A DNA stretch of 64,000 bases, from the NCBI RefSeq assembly GCF_001424025.1, contig NZ_LMPZ01000002.1, positions 1,038,550 through 1,102,549 of the forward strand. The letters run 5' to 3'. A program made the translations under genes and the position numbers. The stretch comes from Brevundimonas sp. Leaf363 (GTDB lineage Bacteria; Pseudomonadota; Alphaproteobacteria; Caulobacterales; Caulobacteraceae). Below are positions 36,152-47,518 of this stretch, in pieces; the stretch's first letter is position 1; every line of letters starts with the position of its first letter. The notes under the pieces are model-generated. The model had not been told where the DNA came from and ran no database searches. It worked only from the letters and a program-made list of their open reading frames with translations.

Positions 36152-36297
36152 GCTTTCGTGATCCCCCGACTTGATCGGGGGACGAGGCGGCGCCGACGGC
36201 GATCTTTTTTCAGACGCGGCATCCTCGGCAGTCTCGCGCTCTCGCGCGCCGCCTCGTCCCCCGGTCTCCGCTTCGATTCGCCGGGGGATGACGAAAG
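36152..36297. repeat. Paired inverted palindromic repeat (REPIN-like, type 2)
   Basis: Left unit 36152-36192: CTTTCGTGATCCCCCGAC, then ATCGGGGGACGAGGCGGCG. Right unit 36247-36297 is its inverse: CGCCGCCTCGTCCCCCGG, then CCGGGGGATGACGAAAG. Each unit has its own hairpin made from CCCCCG/CGGGGG. The doublet fills the convergent gap between recN and the methyltransferase gene and probably ends both transcripts. Confidence 0.8.
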
Positions 36298-36306
36298 TAA
36301 TGAAGA

Positions 36307-37062
36307 TCAGAAGGGCAGGACGGCCTCGCCGCGCAGGATGGCTTCGGCCTCCGGCGTGTGTTTCGCGCCGCCTCGGTCGTGCAGCACCAAAGGCGGCAGC
36401 AGGCGCAGCGGCGCCTTGCCGGTCTTGATGGCCTGCACCAGCACCCGCTTGGCCGGCTCGTCGGCATGGGCGTGGATCGGGCGGATGGCGAAGGAGCCCG
36501 CGGTCTCGCCCAGCAGGCTCAGCAGGTCCGCGAGCCTATCGGCGCGGTGGACGACCACGATCCGGCCGCCCTCGCGCACGGCCTTCAGCAGGAACCGCGT
36601 CCAGGCCTGCAGCCCGTCGTCGGCCATCCAGGCGCCGGACTTCTCGGCCGCCGGGGCCCGCAGGGCGTTAGGATCATCGAAAAAGGGCGGGTTGGAGATG
36701 GCCCAATCGAAGGGCTGCAGCGCCAGGGATCGGAAGCCGGCGGCCACGTCGGCGCAGACGATCTCGGCCCGTACGCCGTTGGTCGCCGCGTTGACGCTGG
36801 CGAGCGCGGCCGCTGACGGATCGCGCTCGACGCCCGTCAAGGCGACGTCGGCGCACCGCGCCGCTACCTGCAGCAGCGCTCCGCCCACGCCGCAACCCGC
36901 CTCGATCAGCCGCTCGCCCGGCTTCGCCTCGACCGCCGCCGCCAGCAGGGCCGCGTCCATGCCGGCGCGATAGCCGCGCGCGGGCTGGCGCAGCAGCACC
37001 CGGCCACCCAGCAGGCGATCGTCGGTGTACGAAACAGGCTGGCTGTCGGCGGCGTTCGGCAT
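36307..37062 (-). CDS. TrmN6-like tRNA1(Val) adenine-N6 methyltransferase
   Basis: A 251-residue class I SAM methyltransferase. SAM motif I is RLIEAGCGVGGALLQVAARC (about residues 51-70), with VERD after it. The catalytic NPPF at residues 124-127 (AISNPPFFDDPN) marks an amino-group N6-methylase of the YfiC/TrmN6 group. The N-terminal LLGGRVLLRQPARGYRAGMD is typical. In E. coli TrmN6 methylates A37 of tRNA1(Val). It is divergent from the polyprenyl synthase gene. Confidence 0.88.
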   Translation of the reverse strand: MPNAADSQPVSYTDDRLLGGRVLLRQPARGYRAGMDAALLAAAVEAKPGERLIEAGCGVGGALLQVAARCADVALTGVERDPSAAALASVNAATNGVRAEIVCADVAAGFRSLALQPFDWAISNPPFFDDPNALRAPAAEKSGAWMADDGLQAWTRFLLKAVREGGRIVVVHRADRLADLLSLLGETAGSFAIRPIHAHADEPAKRVLVQAIKTGKAPLRLLPPLVLHDRGGAKHTPEAEAILRGEAVLPF

Positions 37063-37183
37063 CGCTTCCTTGCTTGACCCTCATGGGCGGGATCACCATT
37101 GTGCGCCGCAATCGCCCGGGACAAGTCGGGCAGAGAGTTTCGCGGGCCAACGACGCCCGCTCGATGGTGAAAGAAGCCTACCG

Positions 37184-38200
37184 TTGGACGCTAGCCCAGT
37201 CGCCGTTTCCCGACCCAAGGGTGACGTCGAGGCCCTGGTTCGCCTCGCCGGCGCCGACATGGGCGCGGTGGATGCGCTGATCCTCGATCGCATGCAGTCC
37301 AGCGTGCCGGTGATCCCGTTGCTGGCGGAGCATCTGGTCTCGGCGGGCGGCAAGCGCCTGCGCCCCCTGCTGTCGGTCGCCGCCGCCCGCGCCTCGGGCG
37401 CCACGGGTTCGATAGAGGCGTCCCACAAGCTGGCCGCCGCGGTCGAGTTCATTCACACGGCGACCTTGCTGCATGACGACGTGGTCGACAGTTCCGAGCT
37501 GCGGCGCGGCAAGGTGGCGGCGCACCTGATCTGGGGCGCGCCGTCCAGCGTGCTGGTTGGGGATTATCTCTTCGCGCGCGCCTTCGAGCTGATGGTCGAG
37601 ACGGATTCGATGCGCGCGCTGGGCGCGCTGGCGCGAGCGTCGGCAGTGATCTCGGAGGGCGAGGTGCTGCAGTTGACGCGGGCCCACGACCTGAACCTGG
37701 ATCAGGACACCTATCTAACCATCATCCGCTCCAAGACGGCTGAGCTGTTCGCCGCCGCCGCCGAGGCGGGCGCGGTGGGCGCCGGGGCCAGCGAAGAGCA
37801 GATCGTCGCCCTGCGCGACTACGGCATGGCTTTGGGCGTGGCCTTCCAGCTGGCGGACGACGCGCTGGACTACGGCGGCGCAACCGAGACCTTGGGCAAG
37901 AACGCCGGCGACGACTTCAACGAGGGCAAGGTGACCATGCCGCTGCTGCTGGCCATCCGGCACACGCGCGACAAGGAAGACGCCTTCTGGGACCGCGTCA
38001 TCACCAGGGGCGAACGTACCGAGGATGACTTCAAGCGGGCGCGCGAACTGATCTTCGCGGCGCGCGCGATCGGCGGGACGCTGGATCTGGCGGGCGACTA
38101 TGCGGACCAGGCCAAGGCGTCGCTGGAGGTTCTGCCGCAGAGCGACTGGCGCGATGCGCTGGCGTCGCTAGCGGACTTCGCGGTCAGCCGGGCGGCGTAG
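37184..38200 (+). CDS. Long-chain polyprenyl (probably octa- or decaprenyl) diphosphate synthase
   Basis: A 338-residue trans-prenyltransferase making the side chain of ubiquinone. The first Asp-rich motif is TATLLHDDVVDSSELRRG and the second is FQLADDALDYGGA. SAGGKRLRPLLSVAAARASG and VGDYLFARAFELMVE are conserved. TTG 37184 is preferred as start (AAAGAAG upstream); the open frame goes back to 37025 but overlaps the divergent methyltransferase gene. Chain length cannot be read with certainty; alphaproteobacteria usually make Q10. Confidence 0.92.
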   Translation: MDASPVAVSRPKGDVEALVRLAGADMGAVDALILDRMQSSVPVIPLLAEHLVSAGGKRLRPLLSVAAARASGATGSIEASHKLAAAVEFIHTATLLHDDVVDSSELRRGKVAAHLIWGAPSSVLVGDYLFARAFELMVETDSMRALGALARASAVISEGEVLQLTRAHDLNLDQDTYLTIIRSKTAELFAAAAEAGAVGAGASEEQIVALRDYGMALGVAFQLADDALDYGGATETLGKNAGDDFNEGKVTMPLLLAIRHTRDKEDAFWDRVITRGERTEDDFKRARELIFAARAIGGTLDLAGDYADQAKASLEVLPQSDWRDALASLADFAVSRAA

Positions 38201-38204
38201 AACT

Positions 38205-38334
38205 TTTCCTCCCCACGCTGTGGGGAGGGGGACCGCTTGCGGTGGAGGGGCGCCTCACGCGCGGCGCCTGAACAGCCCTTCCGTCTCGGCCAAAGGCCGA
38301 GCCACCTCCCCATCGCCTTCGCGATGGGGAGGAG
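38205..38334. repeat. Paired inverted palindromic repeat (REPIN-like, type 3)
   Basis: Left unit 38205-38233: TTCCTCCCCACGCTGTGGGG, then AGGGGGACC. Right unit 38302-38334: CCACCTCCCCATCGCCTTCG, then CGATGGGGAGGAG. Each is a hairpin around CTCCCCA/TGGGGAG and the two are inverted. Smaller palindromes lie between (GGCGCCTCACGCGCGGCGCC and CTCGGCCAAAGGCCGAG). It fills the convergent gap between the prenyl synthase and the aminotransferase gene. Confidence 0.78.
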
Positions 38335-38345
38335 AACTCAGTTTG

Positions 38346-39650
<1,305 letters not shown>

Positions 39651-39677
39651 CTAAGGCCGGTGCTAAGCGTGGCTGCG

Positions 39678-40415
39678 ATGCGTCGGCTCTTCGATTTCCT
39701 GCTGAACATGGAGGCGCGCCGCTGGCGGGCGGTCGTGGCCACGGCGGTGCTGTTCGGCCTTATCATCGCCCTGTTCGCCTTCGGCAAAGGGCTGCTGGGG
39801 CTGGACCAAGGCGTGGATGGCGCCGAGGCGCGGCTGGAGGCCTGGCTGGGCGGGTTCAGCGTGGGGCCTTGGGGACTGGTCGCCACCATTCTTCTGTTCG
39901 TGGTGTCGGCGTTCGTGGGAGCGCCGCAATTCGTGTTGATCGCCGCCTGCGTGGTGGTGTTCGGGCCGTGGGCAGGATTTGGATACAGCTGGATCGGCAC
40001 TGTGGTGTCGGCCGCCGTGACCTATTGGCTAGGGCGGGGGCCGACGGCGCGGCTGCTGGCGCGCTATGGCGGCAAGACGGCCGGGCGGCTGACGCGGTTC
40101 GTCGGCGACAACGCCTTCTACGCCAGCTTCATGATCCGCAACGTGCCGTCGGCGCCGTTCATCGTGGTCAACATGGCGTTCGGCGCGGCGCGGGCCCGGT
40201 TCCTGCCCTATCTGGCCGGATGCGCCGTGGGGGTGCTGCCCAAGACCGCTCTGGTGGCCTTCTTCGGCGGTTCGTTCATGGCGGCGGTGAAAGGGGACGG
40301 CGTCTGGACCGCTGCGATTTTGGCGGGCGTTTCGCTGGTCTGGCTGGGACTGATGCTGGCGGTTCGCGAATGGGTCAAACGACGCGAGGACCGGCGATCA
40401 GAACCGCCTGACTAA
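39678..40415 (+). CDS. VTT-domain (TVP38/TMEM64-type) membrane protein
   Basis: A 245-residue inner-membrane protein with about six helices. VTT/SNARE-associated hallmarks: FVVSAFVGAPQFVLIAACVV, FGPWAGFGYSWIGTVVSAAV with TYWLGRGPTARLLARYGGKT, and the re-entrant IRNVPSAPFIVVNMAFGAAR. The family is related to DedA and thought to move or scramble lipids or couple to proton motive force; substrate unknown. In-frame GTG codons at 39660 and 39669 are possible alternative starts; none has a strong ribosome binding site. Divergent from the aminotransferase gene. Confidence 0.85.
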   Translation: MRRLFDFLLNMEARRWRAVVATAVLFGLIIALFAFGKGLLGLDQGVDGAEARLEAWLGGFSVGPWGLVATILLFVVSAFVGAPQFVLIAACVVVFGPWAGFGYSWIGTVVSAAVTYWLGRGPTARLLARYGGKTAGRLTRFVGDNAFYASFMIRNVPSAPFIVVNMAFGAARARFLPYLAGCAVGVLPKTALVAFFGGSFMAAVKGDGVWTAAILAGVSLVWLGLMLAVREWVKRREDRRSEPPD

Positions 40416-40592
40416 TCGCAGCGATGCCCCGGCGAATACGGCTTCGCTTCAAGGTCGCCGCCTTTGTCACAAGGCCCGTGAAAGGACTTGTAATCGCCTT
40501 ATCATGCGGGCAAACGGGCCGTCAGTCCGCTTGACGAAGACGATCTGGGCGCCGTGCGTATGGGGATGCGCGCGGCGGGGCGTCGGCTCTGA

Positions 40593-41687
<1,095 letters not shown>

Positions 41688-41826
41688 CCCTACTGCGGTC
41701 CAGAGGGCCGCGACGACGTGTCAGGCCTGCGTGATCGGCCGTTTCAATCTGGTCTGAATTTTGCGATAGCCTCACAAAATCAGCGTGGGGCGTCCCGCTG
41801 ATTCCTGCATTCGAGAAAGGCGCGCC

Positions 41827-42966
41827 GTGGCGTTTCGCGACGGACCGTTCGAGAACATCAAGGTCCCGCTGATCTGGACGGCCGGGGTCGTCGTCGTCGT
41901 GGCCGGGGTGTGCGCCGTGCTGCTTCTGGTCAGCGGCGGCCGCGACGACGGCGATACGGCGCCGTCCTCCGTCAAGACCGGGTTCACCGCCGCTGCAGGC
42001 CCTGTAGGCGGCGTTTTCGCGGCCCCCGTGCGGTGGGCCGGCGCCGTGACGGATTATGTTGGCGGCTACTTCTTCGCCGTGTCCGAGAACCGCAGGCTTA
42101 AGGCCGAACTGGCGGAGTTGCAGCCCTGGCGGGACCAGGCGATCGCCTTGAAGAACGTGAACGCTCGCTACGAGGCCATGCTGGGCCTGCGGACCGAACC
42201 GGCCGTGGCGATGGTGACGGCCCGATCAGTCTCCGAGGCGCGCGGGCCCTTCGTCAATGCGCGCCTGATCGACGTCGGCACGGACAAGGGCGTGCGCCTG
42301 GGAAATCCGGTCCTGAACGAGCATGGTCTGGTCGGCAAGATCGTCGGGTCGTCTGGCGGCATCAGCCGTCTGCTGTTGCTCACAGACGTATCCAGCCGCA
42401 CGCCGGTCCTGATCGACCGCACGGATGCGCGCGCCATGCTGAACGGCGACGGTTCCGGTAACCCGCGCCTTGAATATGTGCGCGGAGCTGGTGCGGTGCA
42501 GGCGGGCGACCGCGTGCTGACTTCGGGCGACGGCGGCGGCTTCCCGCGCGGCGTGCCGATCGGCGTCGTGGCCAAGGGCATCGACGGCTCTTGGCGGGTC
42601 AAACTGTTCAGTGATCGCGGCGCGATCGACTTCGTTCGCGTCATGCTGTTCCAGGATTTCGGCCAGTTGGCCGATCCCGCCGCGCTGAACGCCCCGCCGC
42701 TGGCCGCCATGAGCGCGGCGCCGGCTCCCAGCGCCGATCAGGTCGCTTTGATCAACGACGTCGCCGCGCGCCGCGCCGCCGCCGCCGAGGCTCAGCGCGC
42801 CCGTGTCGCCGCCGCCGCCGCTGCGCCGCCGCCGTCGCCTGCACCCGCGAGGCCTGCCACGACAGCCCCGTCGCCTTCGAGGCCTGCAGCAGTGACGCCC
42901 GCGCCCGCTGCGCCGGCGCCCGCCGCACCCGCAACCGACACGCCGCCCAACGGAGGCGCGCTGTGA
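41827..42966 (+). CDS. mreC: Rod-shape-determining protein MreC
   Basis: A 379-residue protein with a single N-terminal TM helix (PLIWTAGVVVVVAGVCAVLL), a coiled coil (VSENRRLKAELAELQPW), and the two beta-barrel periplasmic domain (ARLIDVGTDKGVRLGNPVLN, GLVGKIVGSSGGISRLLLLT, VLTSGDGGGFPRGVPIGVVA). It activates PBP2 in the elongasome. The C-terminal 100 residues are Ala/Pro-rich low complexity, longer than in E. coli. GTG 41827 has AAAGG 6 bases upstream. Its stop overlaps the mreD GTG. Confidence 0.95.
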   Translation: MAFRDGPFENIKVPLIWTAGVVVVVAGVCAVLLLVSGGRDDGDTAPSSVKTGFTAAAGPVGGVFAAPVRWAGAVTDYVGGYFFAVSENRRLKAELAELQPWRDQAIALKNVNARYEAMLGLRTEPAVAMVTARSVSEARGPFVNARLIDVGTDKGVRLGNPVLNEHGLVGKIVGSSGGISRLLLLTDVSSRTPVLIDRTDARAMLNGDGSGNPRLEYVRGAGAVQAGDRVLTSGDGGGFPRGVPIGVVAKGIDGSWRVKLFSDRGAIDFVRVMLFQDFGQLADPAALNAPPLAAMSAAPAPSADQVALINDVAARRAAAAEAQRARVAAAAAAPPPSPAPARPATTAPSPSRPAAVTPAPAAPAPAAPATDTPPNGGAL

Positions 42967-43481
42967 GACGATCCATGGCGGTCCGCGTCGTGGGGCCGAT
43001 GCAGTGGATCGTCTATCCGTCGCTCGCCGCCATCGCCGCGACGGTGATCCTTGCCACGCCTGTGGAGTTGTTCGGGCTGAAGCTGCCCGAGCCCGTGCTT
43101 CCGCTGGTGTTGGCCTTCGCCTGGCCCCTGATCCGGCCGTCGATGCTGGGTCCGGCGGTACTGTTCCTGTTGGGCCTGTTTCTGGACCTGTTCTGGGGCG
43201 GAGCGATGGGTCTGTGGCCGCTGTGCCTGCTGGGCGTCTACGGCGGCATCCTGCTGGCGCGGAACCTGCTGGCCGGGCAAGAGACGTTGATCCTCTTCGC
43301 GTGGTACGCCGCTGCATCCTGCCTGGTGTTTCTGACGGCCTATCTGATCGTCACGGTTCAGGCCGGCAACGCGCCCAGCCTGATTTCTCTGTTCAATCAG
43401 GTCTGGCCGACGCTGGCGATTTTCCCGATCGCGGCCTGGCTGATCGAGCGTTTCGATGACGGGGACGTGCGCTTCCGGTGA
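42963..43481 (+). CDS. mreD: Rod-shape-determining protein MreD
   Basis: A 172-residue integral membrane protein with about five helices (YPSLAAIAATVILATPVELF, LPLVLAFAWPLI, GPAVLFLLGLFLDLFWGGAM, FAWYAAASCLVFLTAYLIVT, WPTLAIFPIAAWLIERFDDG). The LFLDLFWG segment and position between mreC and mrdA identify MreD. GTG start in a GTGA overlap with mreC; its stop overlaps the next GTG the same way. Confidence 0.92.
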   Translation: MRRSMAVRVVGPMQWIVYPSLAAIAATVILATPVELFGLKLPEPVLPLVLAFAWPLIRPSMLGPAVLFLLGLFLDLFWGGAMGLWPLCLLGVYGGILLARNLLAGQETLILFAWYAAASCLVFLTAYLIVTVQAGNAPSLISLFNQVWPTLAIFPIAAWLIERFDDGDVRFR

Positions 43482-45502
43482 CCTCCGAACCGTCGATCAT
43501 CTTCTCGGATCCTAACGAGCGTCAGGGCTCGTTCCTGCGGCGCACCTTCGTGGTGGGCGGTCTGACGACGCTGGGCGTCACCGCCCTGATCGGACGTCTG
43601 GCCCAGCTTCAGGTCGTGCAGGCGCGCGAGTATTCGACGCTGGCCAGCCAGAACCAGTTCAACTTCCGCCTCGTTCCGCCGCCCCGAGGCCGCATCCTGG
43701 ATCGCAACGGCGTGGTCATCGCCGGAAACCGGCCAAGCTTCCGCGTGCTGGTCGTGCGCGACGAGACCAAGGATCTGGACCAGACGCTGGACCTGCTGGG
43801 TCGAGTCTTGCCCGACACCATGGACCGACGCCGCGCCATCATCCGCGACGTCAACGCCGCCCCCCGCTTCAGTCCCGTGCCGGTCAAGAGCGACATGACG
43901 TGGGAGGAGTTCGCCAAGGTCAATCTGTACGCCGCCGATCTGCCCGGCGTGATGGCCGACATGAACGAGGCTCGTTACTATCCGTTCGGTGGTTCGTTCG
44001 CCCACGTCATCGGCTACGTCGCCAAGGTCTCGGACCGCGACATCAAGGCGATCCGAGACAAGGGTGAAGAGCCGCCCGCCATTCTGTTCAACCCCGGCTT
44101 CCGCATCGGCCGACAGGGCGTTGAAAAATCCCTGGATGAGCAGCTTCGCGGCGTCGCGGGCGGAAATCGCGTCGAAGTCGACGCGCGCGGCCGTGTGGTT
44201 GCCGAAGACATCGGCGGTTCGCGGCCGGCCGAGCCCGGCGAAGACGTGATGCTGACGCTGGACGCCGACGTCCAGAATCGCGCCCTCGAGGTTTTCGGCG
44301 ACGAGAGCGGCAGCTGTGTCGTCATGGACGTGCGCAACGGCGACATCCTGTGCATGACGTCGTCGCCGTCGTTCGACCCGAACCTCTTCGTCGGAGGGGT
44401 GCCGTCGAACATCTACCGCGCCCTGGCCGATTATGAGCGCAAGCCGCTGCTCGACAAGGCGATCAACGGCAACTTCCCGCCCGGATCTACCTTCAAGCCG
44501 GCGACGGCGCTGGCTCTGCTGGCAGCCGGAGTGAATCCGGCCGAGCGGGTCAACTGCACCGGCGTCTTCCGCACGGGCCAGCGCTGCTGGGGCCGGCACG
44601 GATCGCAGGACATGCACAACGCGATCAAGAACTCCTGCGACATATATTTCTACACCATGTGCAATCGCGCGGGCGTGGACATGATCCGCGACACGGCGAT
44701 CAAGCTGGGGTTCGAGCAGACGTTCGACATCGGCGTCGGCAACCAGCGCAAGGGCCTGCTGCCGTCCACGGCGTGGAAGAAGAAGACCTTTCCGCGTGAT
44801 CCGGTCTGGCATCCGGGGGAGACGACGTCGGTCGCGATCGGGCAGGGGGCGGTGCTGGTCAACGCCCTGCAACTGGCGACCTATACCTCGCGCCTGGCCA
44901 ATGGCCGCAAGGCCATCCGGCCGCGTCTGATCAAGTCGGTCGGCGGCGTCGAGCGGCCATCCGGCGGGGACGTGCCGGACCTGCCGTTCAGCCGCGAGCA
45001 TCTGGACATCGTGCGCGGCGGCATGATCGCCGTGGCCAACGACACCTCCGGCACCGCCTATCGCCAGTCCCAGCTTGGGCTGGGCGACATCCAGATGGCC
45101 GGCAAGACCGGCACCGCCCAGTCGCGGGACTACAAGCCCGGTCAGTCGCGCCGCTCGGACGTCTGGGCGCTGAAGGACCACAACCTGTTCATCGCCTTCG
45201 CGCCGGTCGACGCGCCGCGCTACGCCGTGGCGGTGATCATCGAGCACGGCGGTCGCGGCGGGGGCACCGCCGGCGCCCCGCGCGCCCGTGAAGTCATGCG
45301 CACCGTCCTGCTGAAGGATCCGGACATGCTGCAGCGGATCCAGCGCCCCCCGCCCCCCGAGGGCACGGCGGCGCCCGACGACGTGGTGGAAGGGGCCGCG
45401 CCGGAGACTGCGCCGCCGCCGATCGCGCCCGTTCAGCCGAACACGCCGCCGCCTCCCACGACGCCCGGCCCGCAACCGTATTATTCTGAGACAGCCGGAT
45501 GA
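43478..45502 (+). CDS. mrdA: Penicillin-binding protein 2 (elongation transpeptidase)
   Basis: A 674-residue class B PBP that cross-links lateral wall peptidoglycan. N-terminal TM near residues 22-42 (RTFVVGGLTTLGVTALIG). The pedestal domain has PPPRGRILDRNGVVIAGNRP. In the transpeptidase domain the active-site SxxK is S337-T-F-K340 (PPGSTFKPA), the SxN-equivalent is in AIKNSCDIYFY, and KTGT is in MAGKTGTAQS. The C-terminal 50 residues are a proline-rich tail. GTGA overlap with mreD, ATGA overlap with rodA. Confidence 0.96.
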   Translation: MTSEPSIIFSDPNERQGSFLRRTFVVGGLTTLGVTALIGRLAQLQVVQAREYSTLASQNQFNFRLVPPPRGRILDRNGVVIAGNRPSFRVLVVRDETKDLDQTLDLLGRVLPDTMDRRRAIIRDVNAAPRFSPVPVKSDMTWEEFAKVNLYAADLPGVMADMNEARYYPFGGSFAHVIGYVAKVSDRDIKAIRDKGEEPPAILFNPGFRIGRQGVEKSLDEQLRGVAGGNRVEVDARGRVVAEDIGGSRPAEPGEDVMLTLDADVQNRALEVFGDESGSCVVMDVRNGDILCMTSSPSFDPNLFVGGVPSNIYRALADYERKPLLDKAINGNFPPGSTFKPATALALLAAGVNPAERVNCTGVFRTGQRCWGRHGSQDMHNAIKNSCDIYFYTMCNRAGVDMIRDTAIKLGFEQTFDIGVGNQRKGLLPSTAWKKKTFPRDPVWHPGETTSVAIGQGAVLVNALQLATYTSRLANGRKAIRPRLIKSVGGVERPSGGDVPDLPFSREHLDIVRGGMIAVANDTSGTAYRQSQLGLGDIQMAGKTGTAQSRDYKPGQSRRSDVWALKDHNLFIAFAPVDAPRYAVAVIIEHGGRGGGTAGAPRAREVMRTVLLKDPDMLQRIQRPPPPEGTAAPDDVVEGAAPETAPPPIAPVQPNTPPPPTTPGPQPYYSETAG

Positions 45503-46650
45503 CCGCCTCGGCCCTGACGCGACCTGGCGAGCGTGATCGCCTGCCGGTCAAACTGACCCAGATCGACTGGCGGTTCGTCGGCCTGCTGTGCGTGATCGCG
45601 GGCATCGGCTGCGCCATGCTTTATTCGGTGGCGGGCGAGTCCTGGGAGCCGTGGGCGATCAAACACCTGATCCGCTTCGGCGCCTGCGTGGTCATGCTGC
45701 TGGTCCTCGCCATGATGGATCCGCGCTACTGGTTTCGCATGGCCTGGCCGGTCTACGGCATCGGCTTACTGCTGCTGGTGGCGGTCGAAGTGGCCGGCGA
45801 CACCCGGATGGGCGCGACGCGCTGGCTGGAGATCGGCCCGTTCAGCTTCCAACCGTCCGAGATCATGAAGATCGGCGTCGTGCTGGCATTGGCGCGCTAT
45901 TACCACGGCGCCACGGCGCAGGAGGCGCGGCTGCACTGGAAGCTGATATTCCCGGTGCTGATCATCGGCGCGCCCTTCCTGCTGGTCGCCCACCAGCCAG
46001 ACCTTGGCACCGCGATGCTGATCGGCCTGACCGGGGCGGCGATCATGTTCCTGGCAGGGCTGGACTGGAAAGTGATCGCGGGGGTCACCATCCCCGCCCT
46101 GATCGCCATTCCCGGATACGTCATGTTCGGGATGCACGGCTATCAGCGGGACCGCGTGCTGACCTTCCTGAGCCCCGAGAGCGATCCGTCCGGCACCGGC
46201 TATCACATCACCCAGTCCAAGATTGCGCTGGGCTCCGGCGGTCTGCTGGGCAAGGGCTATGGTCTGGGCAGTCAGAGCCAGCTGGAATTTCTTCCCGAGA
46301 AGCAGACAGACTTCATCTTCGCGGCTGTGTCGGAGGAGTTCGGCTTCGTCGGCTCGGTCACCATCCTGCTTTGCTACATCGGCGTCGTCCTGATCGCCCT
46401 GCGCATCGCGTCGCTGTCGCACAGCCACTTCGGCCGGCTGGCCTCGGCGGGCGTAACGGCGACCTTCGCCCTCTATGTGCTGATCAACGCCGCGATGGTC
46501 ATGGGCCTGGCGCCCGTCGTGGGCGTGCCCATGCCGCTGATGAGCTATGGCGGCACCGTCATGGTGACGGTGATGATCGGCTTCGGCCTGGTCATGTCGA
46601 CGCGGGTGCACCGTTACGCGGAGCTGCCCAAGGGCCATGGCCTGTTCTAG
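45499..46650 (+). CDS. rodA: Peptidoglycan glycosyltransferase RodA (SEDS family)
   Basis: A 383-residue polytopic SEDS glycosyltransferase with about ten helices that polymerises lipid II with PBP2. Signatures: GATRWLEIGPFSFQPSEIMK, HQPDLGTAMLIGLTG, the extracellular loop YQRDRVLTFLSPESDPSGTG, GGLLGKGYGLGSQSQLEFLP with EKQTDFIFAAVSEEFGFVG, and VPMPLMSYGGTVMVT. Last gene of the elongation operon; the rplJL region begins 296 bases later. Confidence 0.96.
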   Translation: MTASALTRPGERDRLPVKLTQIDWRFVGLLCVIAGIGCAMLYSVAGESWEPWAIKHLIRFGACVVMLLVLAMMDPRYWFRMAWPVYGIGLLLLVAVEVAGDTRMGATRWLEIGPFSFQPSEIMKIGVVLALARYYHGATAQEARLHWKLIFPVLIIGAPFLLVAHQPDLGTAMLIGLTGAAIMFLAGLDWKVIAGVTIPALIAIPGYVMFGMHGYQRDRVLTFLSPESDPSGTGYHITQSKIALGSGGLLGKGYGLGSQSQLEFLPEKQTDFIFAAVSEEFGFVGSVTILLCYIGVVLIALRIASLSHSHFGRLASAGVTATFALYVLINAAMVMGLAPVVGVPMPLMSYGGTVMVTVMIGFGLVMSTRVHRYAELPKGHGLF

Positions 46651-46946
46651 GCCGTTGATTTCCACGGCAAGCGCCTGTATGAGGCGCGCCTTCCGGCAAG
46701 GTTTGCCCTTTCCGGTCCTGTCCGAGAACTTCGGGGCGTGGGGGCCACCCATGCCGTAACAGTCAGAGAGCCCTCTGGCGCCGTGGGGAGATGGGGAAGC
46801 GATTTGACAGCGGTCGGCCCGGTTCCGGGACGGACCCCGGTCGGCGCATCCTTCGGACAATTCGATACCGGCCCGGCGGCGTTCGCGCGCGCAGGCCAAC
46901 GGCGTCGGGGCTCGTCCCGCCGCCGCACGTGAGACTGGAGACCGCA
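46651..46946 (+). promoter_or_regulatory. Long gap between rodA and rplJ, likely promoter and L10 leader
   Basis: No gene is apparent in these 296 bases. GCCGTTGATTTCCACGGC directly after the rodA stop can form a short hairpin without a T-run. TTGACA occurs at 46804-46809 but lacks a good -10. In many bacteria L10-L12 represses its own translation by binding a structured leader here; that is expected from the family but I cannot identify the kink-turn with confidence. Confidence 0.4.
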
Positions 46947-47462
46947 ATGGACCGCGCACAGAAAGCCGAGTCGATCGAAACGCTGAAGGGCGTTTTCGCT
47001 GACGCCGGCAGTGTGGTCGTGACCCACAACCTGGGTCTGACCGTTGCGGAAATGGAAGACCTGCGTGGTCGTCTTCGCAAAGAAGGCGGCGCGTTCAAGG
47101 TGGTCAAGAACCGCCTGGCGCTGAAGGCGCTCGAAGCCGAAGAAGGCAGCGGCTACCACGGCCTGTTCAAGGGTCCGGTGGGCATCGCCTATTCCGAGAA
47201 CCCCGGCACGGCCGCCAAGGTGGCCACCGAGTTCGCCAAAGCCAACGATCGCTTCAAGATCGTCGGCGGCTTCATGGGCGAAACCGTCGTGGACCAGAAG
47301 GGTGTCGAGGCTCTCTCGAAGCTCCCGACCCTCGACGAAATCCGCAGCTCGCTCATCGGCCTGCTCAATGCGCCCGCGACCAAGATCGCCGGCGTGCTGC
47401 AAGCGCCCGCCGGTCAGCTGGCCCGCGTGTTCAACGCCTACGCCACCAAGGACGCGGCGTAA
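46947..47462 (+). CDS. rplJ: 50S ribosomal protein L10
   Basis: A 171-residue uL10, base of the ribosomal stalk. Family parts: AQKAESIETLKGVFADAGSV, TVAEMEDLRGRLRKEGGAFK and VVKNRLALKALE; the C-terminal helix that binds L12 dimers is the LNAPATKIAGVLQAPAGQLA region. The start is ATG 46947 with TGGAGA upstream; the frame stays open further but is not conserved. rplK and rplA do not precede it, unlike in E. coli. Confidence 0.97.
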   Translation: MDRAQKAESIETLKGVFADAGSVVVTHNLGLTVAEMEDLRGRLRKEGGAFKVVKNRLALKALEAEEGSGYHGLFKGPVGIAYSENPGTAAKVATEFAKANDRFKIVGGFMGETVVDQKGVEALSKLPTLDEIRSSLIGLLNAPATKIAGVLQAPAGQLARVFNAYATKDAA

Positions 47463-47518
47463 GCCGCTCTTTCATCTCCGCATAAACCCAACCCAAATCC
47501 TCCGAAGGAAAACTGACT

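Noticed and set aside
46791..46946. An extended N-terminus of L10 (52 extra codons)
   Set aside because: The family begins at MDRAQKAES with a ribosome binding site; the extension is unconserved leader sequence.
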